A stretch of DNA of 64,000 bases, from positions 2,108,001 to 2,172,000 of the forward strand of contig OX637799.1 of the NCBI GenBank assembly GCA_951802425.1, written 5' to 3'. The position numbers and the translations under genes are program-made. Source of the DNA: Clavaria fumosa. Lineage: Eukaryota > Basidiomycota > Agaricomycetes > Agaricales > Clavariaceae. This document shows, one piece after another, positions 45,799 through 59,897 of the stretch (position 1 is the stretch's first letter; each line of letters starts with the position of its first letter). The notes beneath the pieces are model-generated. The model made no database searches and was not told where the DNA came from. It saw only the letters and a list, made by a program, of their open reading frames with translations.

Positions 45799-47487
45799 TT
45801 ACGCCTTCTTCATCGCCCGTGTGGCAGCAAAAAGAACGCCGTCCACTATTGATGCGATAGTCAAGACACCACCAACAATTGCACAGCTCCTGCCGACACA
45901 TGCTTAGTCCACGAAAAATTGGGATGGAAACCAACGTACGATGTGAGAAAATGGGCGAATGATTGTCGTGTTTCCTTGTGGACGACGAGCAAAGGCGATA
46001 TTTCATAGTTGATAAATACACCTGCGGAAAGGAGATGAAAAATATGGACAAGGGTCGAATTGTTCAATGGCTCACCTGGTATCCCTCCTGTTGAATGGGC
46101 AACGTGCACGCCTTCAGATGTATGGCCTTGTGAGCCTTCCATTAAATCTCGCTCGAAGTGCGTCATGCTATATTGGTGGGTGTTGACCTGTAACGCATTC
46201 CAGGGAAGGGAACTTAAAGATTCTTTCAGGTACTTACGACGATGGAGTCGATCGTACGAAATTGGGTGGCAACGACTTTTAGGAAGTACCGAAACACGTA
46301 TTGAGCTTTGGAAGTCTAATGGAAGCAAGTCAGCATACACTAGGGGGATTTCGTGTCAAAATGTGGACCTTTGCAATCGTTTCATCCAACGGATTATTTG
46401 ATATATCCAAACGTTTTTTGGCCGCCACTACCGCACGCGATTTGCGAAGGTCATATTCGTCGTCGGCCCCAAATTCAAAGCTGTGTATGGTATGACTGAA
46501 ATCATGGCGATTCTCGTCGTCCCGCAAATATGGCACGAGCTCGTAGATATTTCTTGCTGAGCTAGCCTGGAACGAGCGGCCGGGCGAGATGTGGATATTA
46601 CCAATCACTTTATTGACTCGGACGTATCCCGCAATGTTGCAACCTTCATTGGACTGCTCTTGCAGTTTTTTAGACCAGCCTTCCTTGATACACTGGCGAA
46701 GAAGTTCAAGACCACAAAAAAGACTTGAGGGGGACGAGGGCCCAAACCTGCTCAACGGCGTCTGGATTTCCGAAAGTCCAGCCGCGGTTAGAATAAGCCT
46801 GAACTACATCCTCGCACGTTTGACAGCAGCCACTTTCTGGTGGGACTCCTCCATAGCACGATCCACAGTAGTCGTCCTTCTTCACCTCCTCGATCTTATC
46901 CAGATCATTCTTGAGCTGAAAGTTCATGCCTGTTGCGATTTTCACGCCCTGCGGATCAAGGCGACATTTGAAAACGTTATGTGATATGCCGCGCTGCAAT
47001 TCGCCGCTAATATCCATGACGTCCAGGCTCAGGACTGACGTAGTACGGGAATCATAGCATAGATGATATCAATTGGGAAGAGGCAACAGCAACTTCGAAA
47101 TGAAGGGGTAACTTACGAAAGCATGGTACTCTTGGAAATGTGACATTGAACCGCACGGTCAATTTCTCTCCTCGACTCCTGTCCACCACAACAAATGTGT
47201 CGACGTGCATTCTCCTATAGTCAATAAACTCGACCGTCATGAAGGTCAGGATGAATGCCAAAGACAGTAACGTCACTAGACAACAGAAGAAAAACGTCAG
47301 CATCGAAGGGTGTATAGTCCAACTCGACTGCGAAGAATTTACAAAGTGCGCCCGTCCGAGTCCTGACTTTCACATCTTCCGCTGTCTGTTCGTCTGTTCA
47401 TTTCATGTCAACGGCCCGAGATGAGTAAATCACAACCTTTCCAAACGCGTCGATCCCTTTCAGAGCCCCGAATAATCCTTTGGCCAT
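45799..47487 (-). CDS. ERV46: ER-Golgi cargo receptor Erv46 (ERGIC3)
   Basis: Membrane protein of COPII/COPI vesicles that, with Erv41, retrieves ER residents. Exon 1 starts at ATG 47,487 (MAKGLFGALKGIDAFGK), then TAEDVKVRTRTGAL, first transmembrane helix LLSLAFILTFMTVEFIDYRR, lumenal VDRSRGEKLTVRFNVTFP and VMDISGELQRGISHNVFK. The Cys-rich part CGSCYGGVPPESGCCQTC and EGCNIAGYVRVNKVIGN follow. Near the end are GIFINYE-like GVFINYEISPLLVVHKE, the second transmembrane helix (IVGGVLTIASIVDGVLF) and RAMKKA, a KK-type ER retrieval tail. At least seven short introns are needed. Stop at 45,799. Confidence 0.92.
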
Positions 47488-47751
47488 GCCACTCGTCACT
47501 ATGAAGCACGGAGAGTTCAACACGAGAGATTCAGATTCACCCAGTGATTTGTGGTAGTGGTAGGAAGAGCAGTGGCCAACTCCATGACTGCTGCTTGTCA
47601 GTATCTAACGCCCTGTTGTCCCGTGATCCAAATGATGCCGAGATTCGGCATTCTCATCCTATGTCCATCACCGAGCGTTGTTTCAATGGACAAGGAACAA
47701 AAATATAGCAATAGTGGCGATTAGGTACATCGTTAGAAAGCTGCAGACCGA

Positions 47752-47780
47752 AAAAAAAAAAAAAAAAAAAAAAAAAAAAC
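47752..47780. repeat. Poly(A) run
   Basis: About 27 A residues on the plus strand just downstream of the VPS45 stop. No target duplication or processed-gene sequence is attached, so I read it as a simple repeat. Confidence 0.8.
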
Positions 47781-47823
47781 ATCGTTCGCTAGTTTAACCA
47801 AGGTGGGCGTTCATCCCCGCGAA

Positions 47824-50331
47824 CTATTGAGGATTTCGAATCTGGTCTACCCCCTGCTTGACTTTGCCAAACAGCGTCTTGACGCCATCCTTGATGCCAT
47901 CTGCTTGCACCCCAACAGTCGCACCACTGGTTCGATAAACGCCTGTCCCACTGGGCCCACCCAAGCTGACGTTGACGCCACCAGGCAAATTGATGTTCAA
48001 TGACGGAGCGCTCGGTGCAGACTCGGGAGGGGGCTGGTACACGGTAGCAGGGAACGCCGTGGCGGCCGAGCGTACCATTTCAAGATATCTGACAACAATT
48101 TTTCTTGAGCTTGCACACAATCCGGAATGAAAGTCTAGATACGAACGTCGAAGAATTATGAATACAAGTCCCTCCTAGTAACAGTCGTGCGCCGGCCGTG
48201 GCGGAAGCTCCTAATGATGGATCTTGATTCATGAGTGAGACAACTCGGGCCTCTTCATACGTTGCGCCACCGATCATGAAGATGATCACATCCTGTGGCC
48301 TATACGCTATCAGTGCATATAGTGATATACAGGGAGCACCAAATATACCTTTGCAGACTAGCGTTTGGGCCCAAATTCTCGAGGAAAGGATAACTGGTCT
48401 CTTTAAGACGGCCTCTCAAGAGATTTTCTATAGTTTGGGACAGACGGGGCTTGTGTTGCGTGTAAACATTTTCCACACCCTGCATTCTCCAAATCAGGAT
48501 GATGTTGGTTGGTCTTGAGAAGAAACGTGTTTGCTCTCACCTTCAGCCCCTTCAGAGCAGAGCGTCCTTTTGCGAGTAATGATTCGGTAGAGAAAAGGTC
48601 GTCTTGACGTTGATCACTCCCGGCAATATTCAGAATGACGTAAACCAACTGTAATAACACCGTCATGTTGGATATCGCAACGCTGTAGAAAAGAAGACCA
48701 ACTCGGGCATCTTCCTGGGAAACGCCCTGCTCCAGTAGTAAATTGATGAGAGTCGCGATATTGTTGGTTTGTGTCTTTTGGTACCGCAATGCGAACAATA
48801 TGACGAGACGGAGTTTGCTCCGAGTCGGCACCCCAGGATCAATGATAACGGCGTGAACGCTCTGGGATCATCGTGATAAACAGACGGATATAGGGATTGA
48901 CGAAAGGTTGACCAGCCTTAAAATCAGCTCCTGAGCTGGTTGCTAGACCTTGCTCCACTTCTCCAATTTCCAAGAGTTTGTCTCTCGCAACAAGGCGGCT
49001 GAGCTCACTTACAAGCGCGACGGTTTTGCTCACGTTTCCACCAAGTTTCCTAAACTCTGGATATTCTTCGACAAACTTTTTCATATCTGCTATGGAACTG
49101 ATCGCTGATGGGGAGTGTGCAATGGAGCGAGATTGATAAGATTGAACGTAGTCCTTCAGCGACGTTCCCAAGTCCCCGAAAGTTTCCAAGTAGTGTGCCT
49201 GGAAAAAAGGATCAGTAGAGGTTGTCAGGGTGATCTCCTGCATTAATGGCGCACGATGAGCATCGCGAATGACTAGTCACCAGACAAATACTTGCCGCAA
49301 GCTCGGGTTTTACGTCCGGTGCATGACTCAGGTCAACGCGGCCATTTTGTATACCAAGCAGCTCATGAACCATAGCTTGGTATGTCCATTGAGAAAGGAG
49401 CGGCGTCACAGGGTCATTTCGTCTGTCCAGTATGAGCAGGTGTGGTGGGGACTGTGTGAGACGAAAGTCGAAAAGCGCAGTTTCAGATTGAATGCGGTGC
49501 TGCAAGTAAATTGTGAATACAAAGCGTCCCCTAACCTTCTTTGAGCGTTTACCTGGACACCCGCAGCAAGCGACTTGGCCATACCGCTCATTTTCTCGTA
49601 ACGAATGATGGGCTTTTTCTTCAAGCTCAGGAGAACGGCGATAATGCCTTGCACACTGGATTCGAGGGCTATTGGATCCCATAGACTTGGCTTAGATCCA
49701 TACAGCGGCCTCGATGCTGTGGGCGTATGGTCCAGGGAGAAAAGGGAGGGCGCCATCGGGAGATAATCCGCAAAATATTCCTTGTACAACGATTAGAGTG
49801 CAGCGGCTTCTAAATAGTTGCTTCAGGCTCACCTGAACCTCTTTCACAACGTCATATTCATCCGCCTCCGCCAAGCGCTCTAATGCAGACTTGCTCATGA
49901 TATTACTGAAATCTGTCCAGCCGCAACGTATCAGCGGCATATACCGGAGCCATGAGATTTTATCTCGGAGATTTACCCACTGACACAAGTAATACTCTCC
50001 ATACTTTGGCTCTTTTAGCTCTGCCTGCAACGATTCGACACTGTCGTCCTTGGCCTGGAGAAAGCAAATACATTTCATGTGCGGCATTCGATCCCGCTTC
50101 TTGTTGTCGATGCGGTCCGTTAAATATACTTGCTGGGACAGTAGTGTTGATTGAGTCGAGGCAAGCGAGACGATTGGAGTCTAGACGAATGACGCGTTAA
50201 CTCTGCATTTACTGGAACGACGACGTAATTGAGCGACGCACCGTATGCGAATCGAGAAGCAGGACCTTCATTCCACTGGGGGTTGCAATGAGCTTGGAGA
50301 TGTAGGCCTCCACCGCCCTGACCACGTCCAT
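47824..50331 (-). CDS. VPS45: Sec1/Munc18 protein Vps45
   Basis: SM protein that binds syntaxin Tlg2/Pep12-type SNAREs for Golgi-endosome-vacuole traffic. ATG 50,331: [30 protein letters not shown]; then [60 protein letters not shown], the SM core [43 protein letters not shown], and the late [20 protein letters not shown] and [16 protein letters not shown]. The Gly/Pro-rich tail ends GVDQIRNPQ. Several short introns separate these blocks. It is divergent from the small gene at 50,512 (180 bp between ATGs). Confidence 0.94.
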
Positions 50332-50511
50332 TGCGAGGAAGCTGGTGATGAAATCGTTCACTCAACCGACGTCGCAGGTGGCCTCAATTGGATCAATAGG
50401 GTGGGTGGCGATGCGAAGCTTCCGCAATGCTGAACAGTGTTTAGTGTGGGGTTGAGTCCGCCTCGCGCGACGCAAGTCGACTTCTCTTCGACATCAAATT
50501 CATTGCTCAAA

Positions 50512-50921
50512 ATGTCTAGAACTGCCGCTACAGAGCTCGAGGCCGCTCTCCAGAGCCACAAGGGTGAAATTACAGACTATACGACCCCCGTATCCGACTC
50601 AGATATCCATACATCGTCATCGGTCATAACATTGCACAATGGCCGCAAGGTCGTTGTCCGTTTGCGCTTTGCGTCTGAGGGAGGAGGCTATACTGTAAGT
50701 GGTAAGATTCCTTAATTTTCTTCCCGTACGCCTTCACAACTCGATAGATCGAGGGTATCGCCAGGATATACGAGAGCTTGACACCCGCCCTGGCTGAAGT
50801 AGATCCAGACAATGCTGCGCGCTGGGCCGACGAGCTCGATACCCGACTGTTGGCTTTGGTGAATTCCGAAGTCAATAATACAGACGGCGATGGCTTAAAA
50901 GATCCTTCTATAAAGTGCTGA
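50512..50921 (+). CDS. Unrecognised 118-aa protein
   Basis: Two exons, 50,512-50,694 and 50,748-50,921, joined by a 53 bp GT..AG intron that keeps the frame (GGGYT-IEGIARIYESL). The protein begins MSRTAATELEAALQSHKGEI and ends DGLKDPSIKC. No signal peptide or membrane helix. The C-terminal half (LTPALAEVDPDNAARWADEL) looks helical. I do not recognise the family. The clean splice, coding-like sequence and position 180 bp from VPS45 on a shared divergent promoter support it as a real gene. Confidence 0.7.
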
Positions 50922-51109
50922 TGGGTAAATAGTACAGCGCTCCTGTCAGTGTAAATGACCAATGTTACAAGGGTCTTTGTGACCGTGGGATCATACTTCC
51001 AAATACAGCCGTACATTCTCGTCGCCAAGCGTCCTCGAGGGCGATTGACATTGACGCGGCTCACATTGCTCGAGATAGCCTCGACTCGGCTCCTCTAGCC
51101 ATTCTGCAC

Positions 51110-53792
<2,683 letters not shown>

Positions 53793-54111
53793 GTAGAAGC
53801 ATATTATATTACATTAACAATCTCTGTTTCCATTTTCACTTCTGCTGCATTAGCGGAATGGCAATGGATTGTTTAGTCATGTTACATCATCCGAGCTCCG
53901 ATTCGTAGGTCCGAATCAAGCACGTCTCGCGCGTTGACTAGGGTTGGACACCACACCGCGCAACTGTTGCTTCGTATCCACCATCTTCCTCCGATCCGCG
54001 AGGCATTAGGCACCAACTAAATTCATACAGCGTCGCTGGCGTTTGCCGGTCTTCAAGTACGATTGCATTGCTGTGGATATACTCTCACCCACTCGTAACA
54101 ATTTTGAGCGC

Positions 54112-55841
54112 ATGGATGCAAATATGGAATTCGATTCTGGAGCTGGCTCCGTGCCAGCTCAAACGAGTCATAGCCAGCCATTACAACAGAAGTTCGACGG
54201 ACCGGACGACGGGCGAAAGATGCTGTATGCCGTTATTACCTGGAATCTCGCACTTCTCCTAATTGAACCACCAGCGACTTGGTTTTCGTACAAGATTGCA
54301 CGGGGAGCCAAGGGAGTTACATAACATCCGCCACGAAAAATATTGAACGAATCTGTGCCCACATCTTCGAGTCAGGGAAGCTGCAACATAGTGACGACCT
54401 TCGAGTAGGCCTGGTGGCCTTCCGAGATCATCCGCCACAAGACCATACATACATCACTAAAAATTTTGGATTTTTCTCAGATATCCGCAAAGCTTATAAC
54501 AACCTGGCGACGCTGTATGCATCTGGCGGCGGGGACGGCCCGGAAGCCGTCACAGCTGCGCTTGCTGAGGCTCTGAATATGGATTGGAGGGAGAATGCGA
54601 GCAAGATGGTTGTGCTGATCACGGACGCGCCTCCGCATGGCATAGGAGAGTTTGGTGACGGTGAGTACGTACTGGCACTCGCTGCCTCTCAGATACTGAG
54701 TGTTGACCCCTAGGATTCGATGAGGGTTCTCCAGATGGTCAGGATCCACTTAAGTTAGCGCGTGTCATGGCCAGTCGCGGAATCACATTGGTTGGAGTTC
54801 TTTTTTTTGTGCCTCTATATGTGCGTCTTAACGTCATCAATGCAGTTTTTCGTAGCCTGCGAACCTGCCCTGAGCGGCTATTCGGTACGTACACATCCCA
54901 ATCAAAATGCTATTGCTCACTTTTGAGCATGTTCAGTATGCAACAGATTTCTACAGAGCGATAACAACGATAACGTCGGGGCTCATGCTTCCATTAACAA
55001 CTGCCGATCTTCTCGCGCATGCGATAGTCGGCAGTGTTTTAGAGAACCTGGATATGGAGAGGCTCGTCCGCGAAGTTGGACACGCGGTTGCCCAGCGCAT
55101 TCTTGGGAACAATGAAAGCGTTGATGACGTCGCGCGGGAACTCCACGAGAAACTTCTTCTGCGCAATGAGAGCACGAAGAAGGTCGTCATTGAGAGTATT
55201 TACAAGGACTCTGCGGAAGCGACACATAACGTTGAAGTATTTTTCAACGCGCCCTCCCTTGCCGAGGCTCGACCTTTATTGAAAAGGGTGAGCAGGCTCT
55301 ACTCCTAACATATGTCTCAAAACCGCAGTGACTTGACATTCAGATGAATTAGGTCAACGGGACGCGATTCACCGACAAATATCTGCAGTCACGTCAAGGC
55401 TATCCTCGCGGGTCTTATTTGTATCCTTCGCCCACACGATCGTTGGACCCTTCACCGAGACTCATCGGAGCCGGGTGGTCATCACCTGGTACACCCCACT
55501 CGCCCTCTCGAAAAGTTATCACCGATTTTACACCTTTTAATGCACCATCAAGTGCCAGCGTGTTCGCAACGGCTGTCGCGTCCACACCATTCTCGCTTGC
55601 CGGGGGAAAGGCAGCATTTGGAGGGATGAGAAGCGAAGGCGCAAACCGTTCGCTGGACATCGATGATGATGAGATCGACGATGAGGTTGATGACGGGCGT
55701 CAGAAAATTGAAGTACAAGAAGGGAGCATTTCGCTTGAGCAAGTACGTTCTCTCCTCTTCCTTAATCATCATTTTATTTAACACTTCATCAAGGCGAGAA
55801 GAATCGCCATGCAAAGTGCATGGAGAAGCGCTCGCGTATAA
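54112..55841 (+). CDS. VWA-domain protein
   Basis: The VWA domain begins DLVFVQDCTGSQGSYITSA, where D-x-T-G-S forms the metal site (MIDAS), and continues LRVGLVAFRDHPPQDHTY, GGDGPEAVTAALAEALNM, MVVLITDAPPHGIGEFGD. A helical region (LLAHAIVGSVLENLDMERLVREVGHAVAQRIL) and a Ser/Pro-rich, acidic C-terminus (SLDIDDDEIDDEVDDG) follow; the last exon reads ARRIAMQSAWRSARV. The VWA resembles the domain of fungal alpha-kinase VwkA-type proteins, but I see no kinase domain. The function is unknown. Exon 1 starts at ATG 54,112; its junction to the VWA exon near 54,240-54,285 is unclear. Confidence 0.82.
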
Positions 55842-56240
55842 TTGACGGAGGCTTCTTTGTCTCCTCTTTAGCCCGTTCTCAGCTCCTACTCTCTGGCAGA
55901 TTGCGTACTCTATATCTTTTTTGCATCTCGAATAACCTCACATGTTCTAAAACACAAGACCTGTCGGATTCTGTACTGGTAGCAACTTCATACCTTCATT
56001 CCAAAAAGCCAAAAGGCGGCGCAAACCCTACACGTCATAGAAGCGCCCCCTGCTTTCGATGGAATATGGAAAGTTCACGTTGCCCTAGGTATAATTAATT
56101 GATGTTTCGTGTACGTTTTTACCTCAGTTTCTCAATCATCGTGAGGGATAGATAATCTTTTCTTTGACGCCTCAGGCATTATATTGCGATCCAGCCTGAC
56201 TGAATTACCCTCTGCGGCCTCGGGTCTGTTCTCGCTATTT
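55842..56240. other. Convergent intergenic spacer
   Basis: Lies between the 3' ends of the VWA gene (plus) and the G-patch-like gene (minus). No gene seen; it likely holds both polyadenylation regions. Confidence 0.6.
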
Positions 56241-57002
56241 TCACGTCTCCATTTCCTTGTCTTTCCTCTTCCTTTTTCGCCTCCCCTTCGGGCGTTGCTG
56301 GTTCGGGTCGTGTGCGTCGAGAGATGGCCGAGTTGACCGTTTCTTGCCTTTCACGTCAATTTCGGCATCACCCGGGGGTGGCCGAGCGACAGGCGCATTC
56401 CGCCACCATTCTTGGTCTATGTCTTGGCATTCATTCGAGCCAAGGATGGGTCCGCGAAGCATGCGGGAGTAGAGCGCGTGTCGAGCTGCCTCACGCTTGG
56501 CGGTCACGATTAGGCGCGACGGCGATTTTGAATCTTCGTGGGCGGTCAGCAGCGCTGTCCTGCTTCTTGACGTGGCCGGACTGCCTGTCATCGGACGCCT
56601 GTTCGACAGAATGCCGGTGGTGGTGCGCTCGAGGCGGACAGTGTCGGCGCCGTTCGAGTTCGTCTCTTCGGAGTCCTGGCGGACCGATGCAGTCAGAAAA
56701 ACCGCCCGTGTCGTGGTTATGAATGAGAAGGTTCGGCGGAGGGAGAGCAATGTATGTGATAGATTTTTTTTGCTTACCGTCCCTTCCTCGTCGCTGTGTG
56801 AGAGTTTGATGTGGACGGACTTGGCGGCCGCTGAGAAAAGATGGTCCCAGAAAGGGAAGGCATCGTCGCGGTCCTTGCCCAGGCCAGAGAGGGTTCGCTT
56901 TTGTGGTATGGAGAGCGGGCGAGTAACAGCTCCGGGACGGAGTCCAAACCCTTTACCTGACCAGCCTTGAGAAACCAAGTAGGAATGGCTGTCCAACGGC
57001 AT
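56241..57002 (-). CDS. G-patch-like protein
   Basis: The ATG at 57,002 gives MPLDSHSYLVSQGWSGKGFG followed by LRPGAVTRPLSIPQKRTLSGLGKDRDDAFPFWDHLFSAAAKSV. The GWxGKGxGLR core and the conserved block after it match the fungal G-patch family that includes small nucleolar ribosome-biogenesis proteins such as Tma23/Pxr1-like factors; the exact orthology is unsure. The upstream extension of the frame to 57,191 begins without ATG. A GTAAGC donor near 56,768 could remove a Ser/Thr-rich stretch (SKKNLSHTLLSL...), with the frame continuing to TSVRQDSEETNS; both versions are possible. The C-terminus is strongly basic (RPKGRRKRKRKDKEMET), fitting a nuclear or nucleolar protein. Confidence 0.78.
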   Translation of the reverse strand: MPLDSHSYLVSQGWSGKGFGLRPGAVTRPLSIPQKRTLSGLGKDRDDAFPFWDHLFSAAAKSVHIKLSHSDEEGTVSKKNLSHTLLSLRRTFSFITTTRAVFLTASVRQDSEETNSNGADTVRLERTTTGILSNRRPMTGSPATSRSRTALLTAHEDSKSPSRLIVTAKREAARHALYSRMLRGPILGSNECQDIDQEWWRNAPVARPPPGDAEIDVKGKKRSTRPSLDAHDPNQQRPKGRRKRKRKDKEMET

Positions 57003-57418
57003 CGTGTGCAACTCGACCGATCGCGCTTGCGGTGGGAAGCACGCAGGGTCGGGTTGAGAGATTTGGGCTCCGATCTTGCGTCCGAGTCGGGTGAGAGTCG
57101 AGAATGATCTTGCAGTACTCGAGGTGGCGTTTGCAGTGAACGACGTCCGACGCGCGATGAAGGACCGTGACAGCTGCACAGGCTGAGTCACGTGGTCTGT
57201 GCTAAATTCAGCCCTTGGTCCGTTCGTTCCGTTCGTTCCGCTTTGCTTAAAGTTTTCGCTTCGATCCTCCCCGTATGAGAACCTTCTCGAGGCCGATAGG
57301 CTCGTGGCAGCTAGGTGAAGTGTTGGACAGCAGGGAAGAACCTTACGTGCTAGCGCTATAAAGTGGCGAAAAATGAGAGTGATGCGAGGGTGGCGAGTGC
57401 ATGAAATTTCCTTGAGCT

Positions 57419-59622
57419 ATGGTCGCGGTGCAGTTTCTCCATATCCTCTCAGTTGGACTGGCCTTGCTTGCCTGCGGAACCCCAGGCAGCACCGGCACCG
57501 TCCCCGTTGCGATAACCGATACCAGACCCTTCGGACGCGGGCTCATCACACGCGCTTTGTCCAAGTTCATAGACGGCTTGCGGCTGGAGTATAATATCCA
57601 GGGGCTATCTTTTGCTGTCGTACAAGCTGACGGTTATTACGAGGCTGGGGGCTGGGGAAGCAGCGACGAGGACCACAATTTTGTCTCAGCCGAAGTCAGT
57701 CCCTTGGCCAGCTTCCGTCGCACTTCGGATTCTCAATTCGACCGTCTTACCGTCTAACCGTCTATCTTAACCGACGGGCCTCCGTGAAACAGACGCTCTT
57801 CCCGATTGGTAGCGGCTCGCAGGCATTCCTCACGAGCGCGTTCGGAATCCTGATCGACGACTATGCGAGGGGCAGTAACAGCACACCTCTCCCTGCGGGT
57901 GTACATGAGCTGTCGTTTGACACCAAGGTGAAGGACCTGCTCCCTAGGGAATGGAAGTTGTGGGACGAATGGGCGAGCACAAAGGCGAGCATGGGGGATA
58001 TTTTGGGCCATCTCTCTGGACTGCCTGGGTACGGATAACATATAGGTTTCTTTCCCTCCGTCAGTTGAGACTGACATGAGAACGTCTGTTCTCTCGTATA
58101 GCCACCATTTTTCCTACGCTGCTACGGATTCTCCGGAGGATATCACTCGCCGTTTGCGTTATCTAAAGCCAGAGTCGGAACTGCGGTCTAAGTGGCGCTT
58201 TACCGATCAAGTACGTGCTGTATCGCAAACGACAATCTGATTTCATCTGATGGTATGTCATTTCTGTGGAGATGTACTATGTAGCGGCGCACATCCTTTC
58301 CAAGTACACATCTAGATCGTACGCCACCTTCGTACGAGAACGTCTATTAGCGCCGCTCAACATGACTCGGACGACGTTTTCGACCGATGAGGCTATGAAG
58401 ACAGGAAAATTAAGCCAAGCATGGATCGGACCTAGGAGAATTCCAATCTGGGTCACGGCTGAGTCGGAACGACTTGTAGCTGGATCAAGGGGCATCATTT
58501 CCTGCGCGGCGGACATGGTGAGTGGAGTCGACGTCTACAGAAATGCTGTAGCGTTCTTTGTACCCTCTGATCGTGTTTCGACTGATTTTCCCGGGCTCCC
58601 GCTTTCTATTTGCCTTACAGGCCAAATGGGCGGCAATGTGTCTGAACTCAGGTATGGATCCACACACGAAAAGGAATGTGGTTCCTACGCAGAGGTTTAA
58701 TGAAACGACCACCGCTCGATCGATCGAACTTGGTCTTCCTATTTTGGGTTCGGCGTTTCCCACGATTGTTGGATATGGCCTGGGATGGTCCCGAACCTCG
58801 CTGTTTGGACATGATGTGAGAGTCGGCGCTGCTCGTCTTTATTGGGGGATTTATGGAAACCTGTGTTGTTCCAGATGATCACGACTTCAGGGATGTATCC
58901 TGGTTTCTCATCTTTAGTCTCGTTCTTGCCTGCCCAAGGCTTGGCAGTGGTTGTTCTCGCCAATGCGGACAATAGGCAGCTGGCACTCGCAGAGCTGACG
59001 CAACAAGCAGTGGTCTCTGTACTTGGAGGGAAAGTGACAATATCGGAGAGGTGCGTTTGATCCGGGCTCGGCGTTCTAAACTGGTTCCGAGATTGTTCCT
59101 TCAAGTGAGCCAGAGCCTGTACAAGCGCCTCCGATCGGTAAAATTGACAGTAGTCTGCTGGACATATACGGCGGAAGGTACGAAAATCCGGGCTACGGTG
59201 AGATTGTACTCTGCTCTCCGACGAGCACCTCGGAGTACTGCTCGTTTGTCCTCCGCGACTTTTCCCACACATCTTCGTCGTTGAGCCGAGATGGGAAGCT
59301 GACGCCTGGGCTGTACGCGGCGTGGCCTCGGTTCTTCTCGTCCCACGTGCAGTTGTTACCGTTTGTGGATGATGAGCGCAAGTTCCACGCGCGCTTCGTG
59401 AGTTTGTTCCCGGTGGGATATGGGAAAAACGGGACGCCGTTTGAGTGGGAGGCTGATGGTGGGCGGTACGAGGTTGAATTTGGGGTAGAGAATGGAGATG
59501 TGGTTGGGTTTGGGTTGAGCGGGGTAATTGAGAAGGAGAAGGTGGTACATGGAGTGATGGCTTTGAAGTTGCGAGCGGATGTGTGGTTTTCACGTAATGC
59601 GACAGTGATCGGCGAGCAATGA
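57419..59622 (+). CDS. Secreted beta-lactamase/transpeptidase-fold protein, SxxK lysine replaced
   Basis: Starts with a likely signal peptide (MVAVQFLHILSVGLALLACG). The serine-hydrolase fold follows: ALSKFIDGLRLEYNIQGLSF, then after a 98 bp intron (57,695-57,792) TLFPIGSGSQAFLTSAFGIL, LGHLSGLPG, VEMYYVAAHILSKYTSRSY and GYGLGWSRT. Near the end a separate beta-rich domain (FEWEADGGRYEVEFG...) resembles the C-terminal domain of this fungal family. The active-site box normally reads S-x-x-K; here it is S-G-S-Q, with CAG in place of a Lys codon. If not a sequencing error, catalysis by the usual mechanism would be impaired. Several short introns are needed after 58,030. Confidence 0.82.
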
Positions 59623-59897
59623 TTAATAGCATGAATTTTACATAATATGATTAGTTTTGCAACCCTGAAAATAAGTGTATTTTGATAACTAAAATAGTAA
59701 ACTTGAAAGGAACAAAACAAGAGTCAACACGTTTCGAATGTATTTAAAATTAAAGTGGACTACCATAAATAGTAACAAATATCAAAAGCATTAATTCTCT
59801 TTCTTCTTCTTCTTCCTCCTCTCTTCCTCCTCCCCTCTTTCTCCTCCTTCATCACCGTCGTTCCTCGACGTGCTCAACGTGCTCAACGTTCTCGGCG

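Noticed and set aside
47752..47780. Poly(A) run as evidence of a retroposed gene
   Set aside because: No processed-gene sequence precedes it and no flanking duplication is present; a simple repeat is enough.
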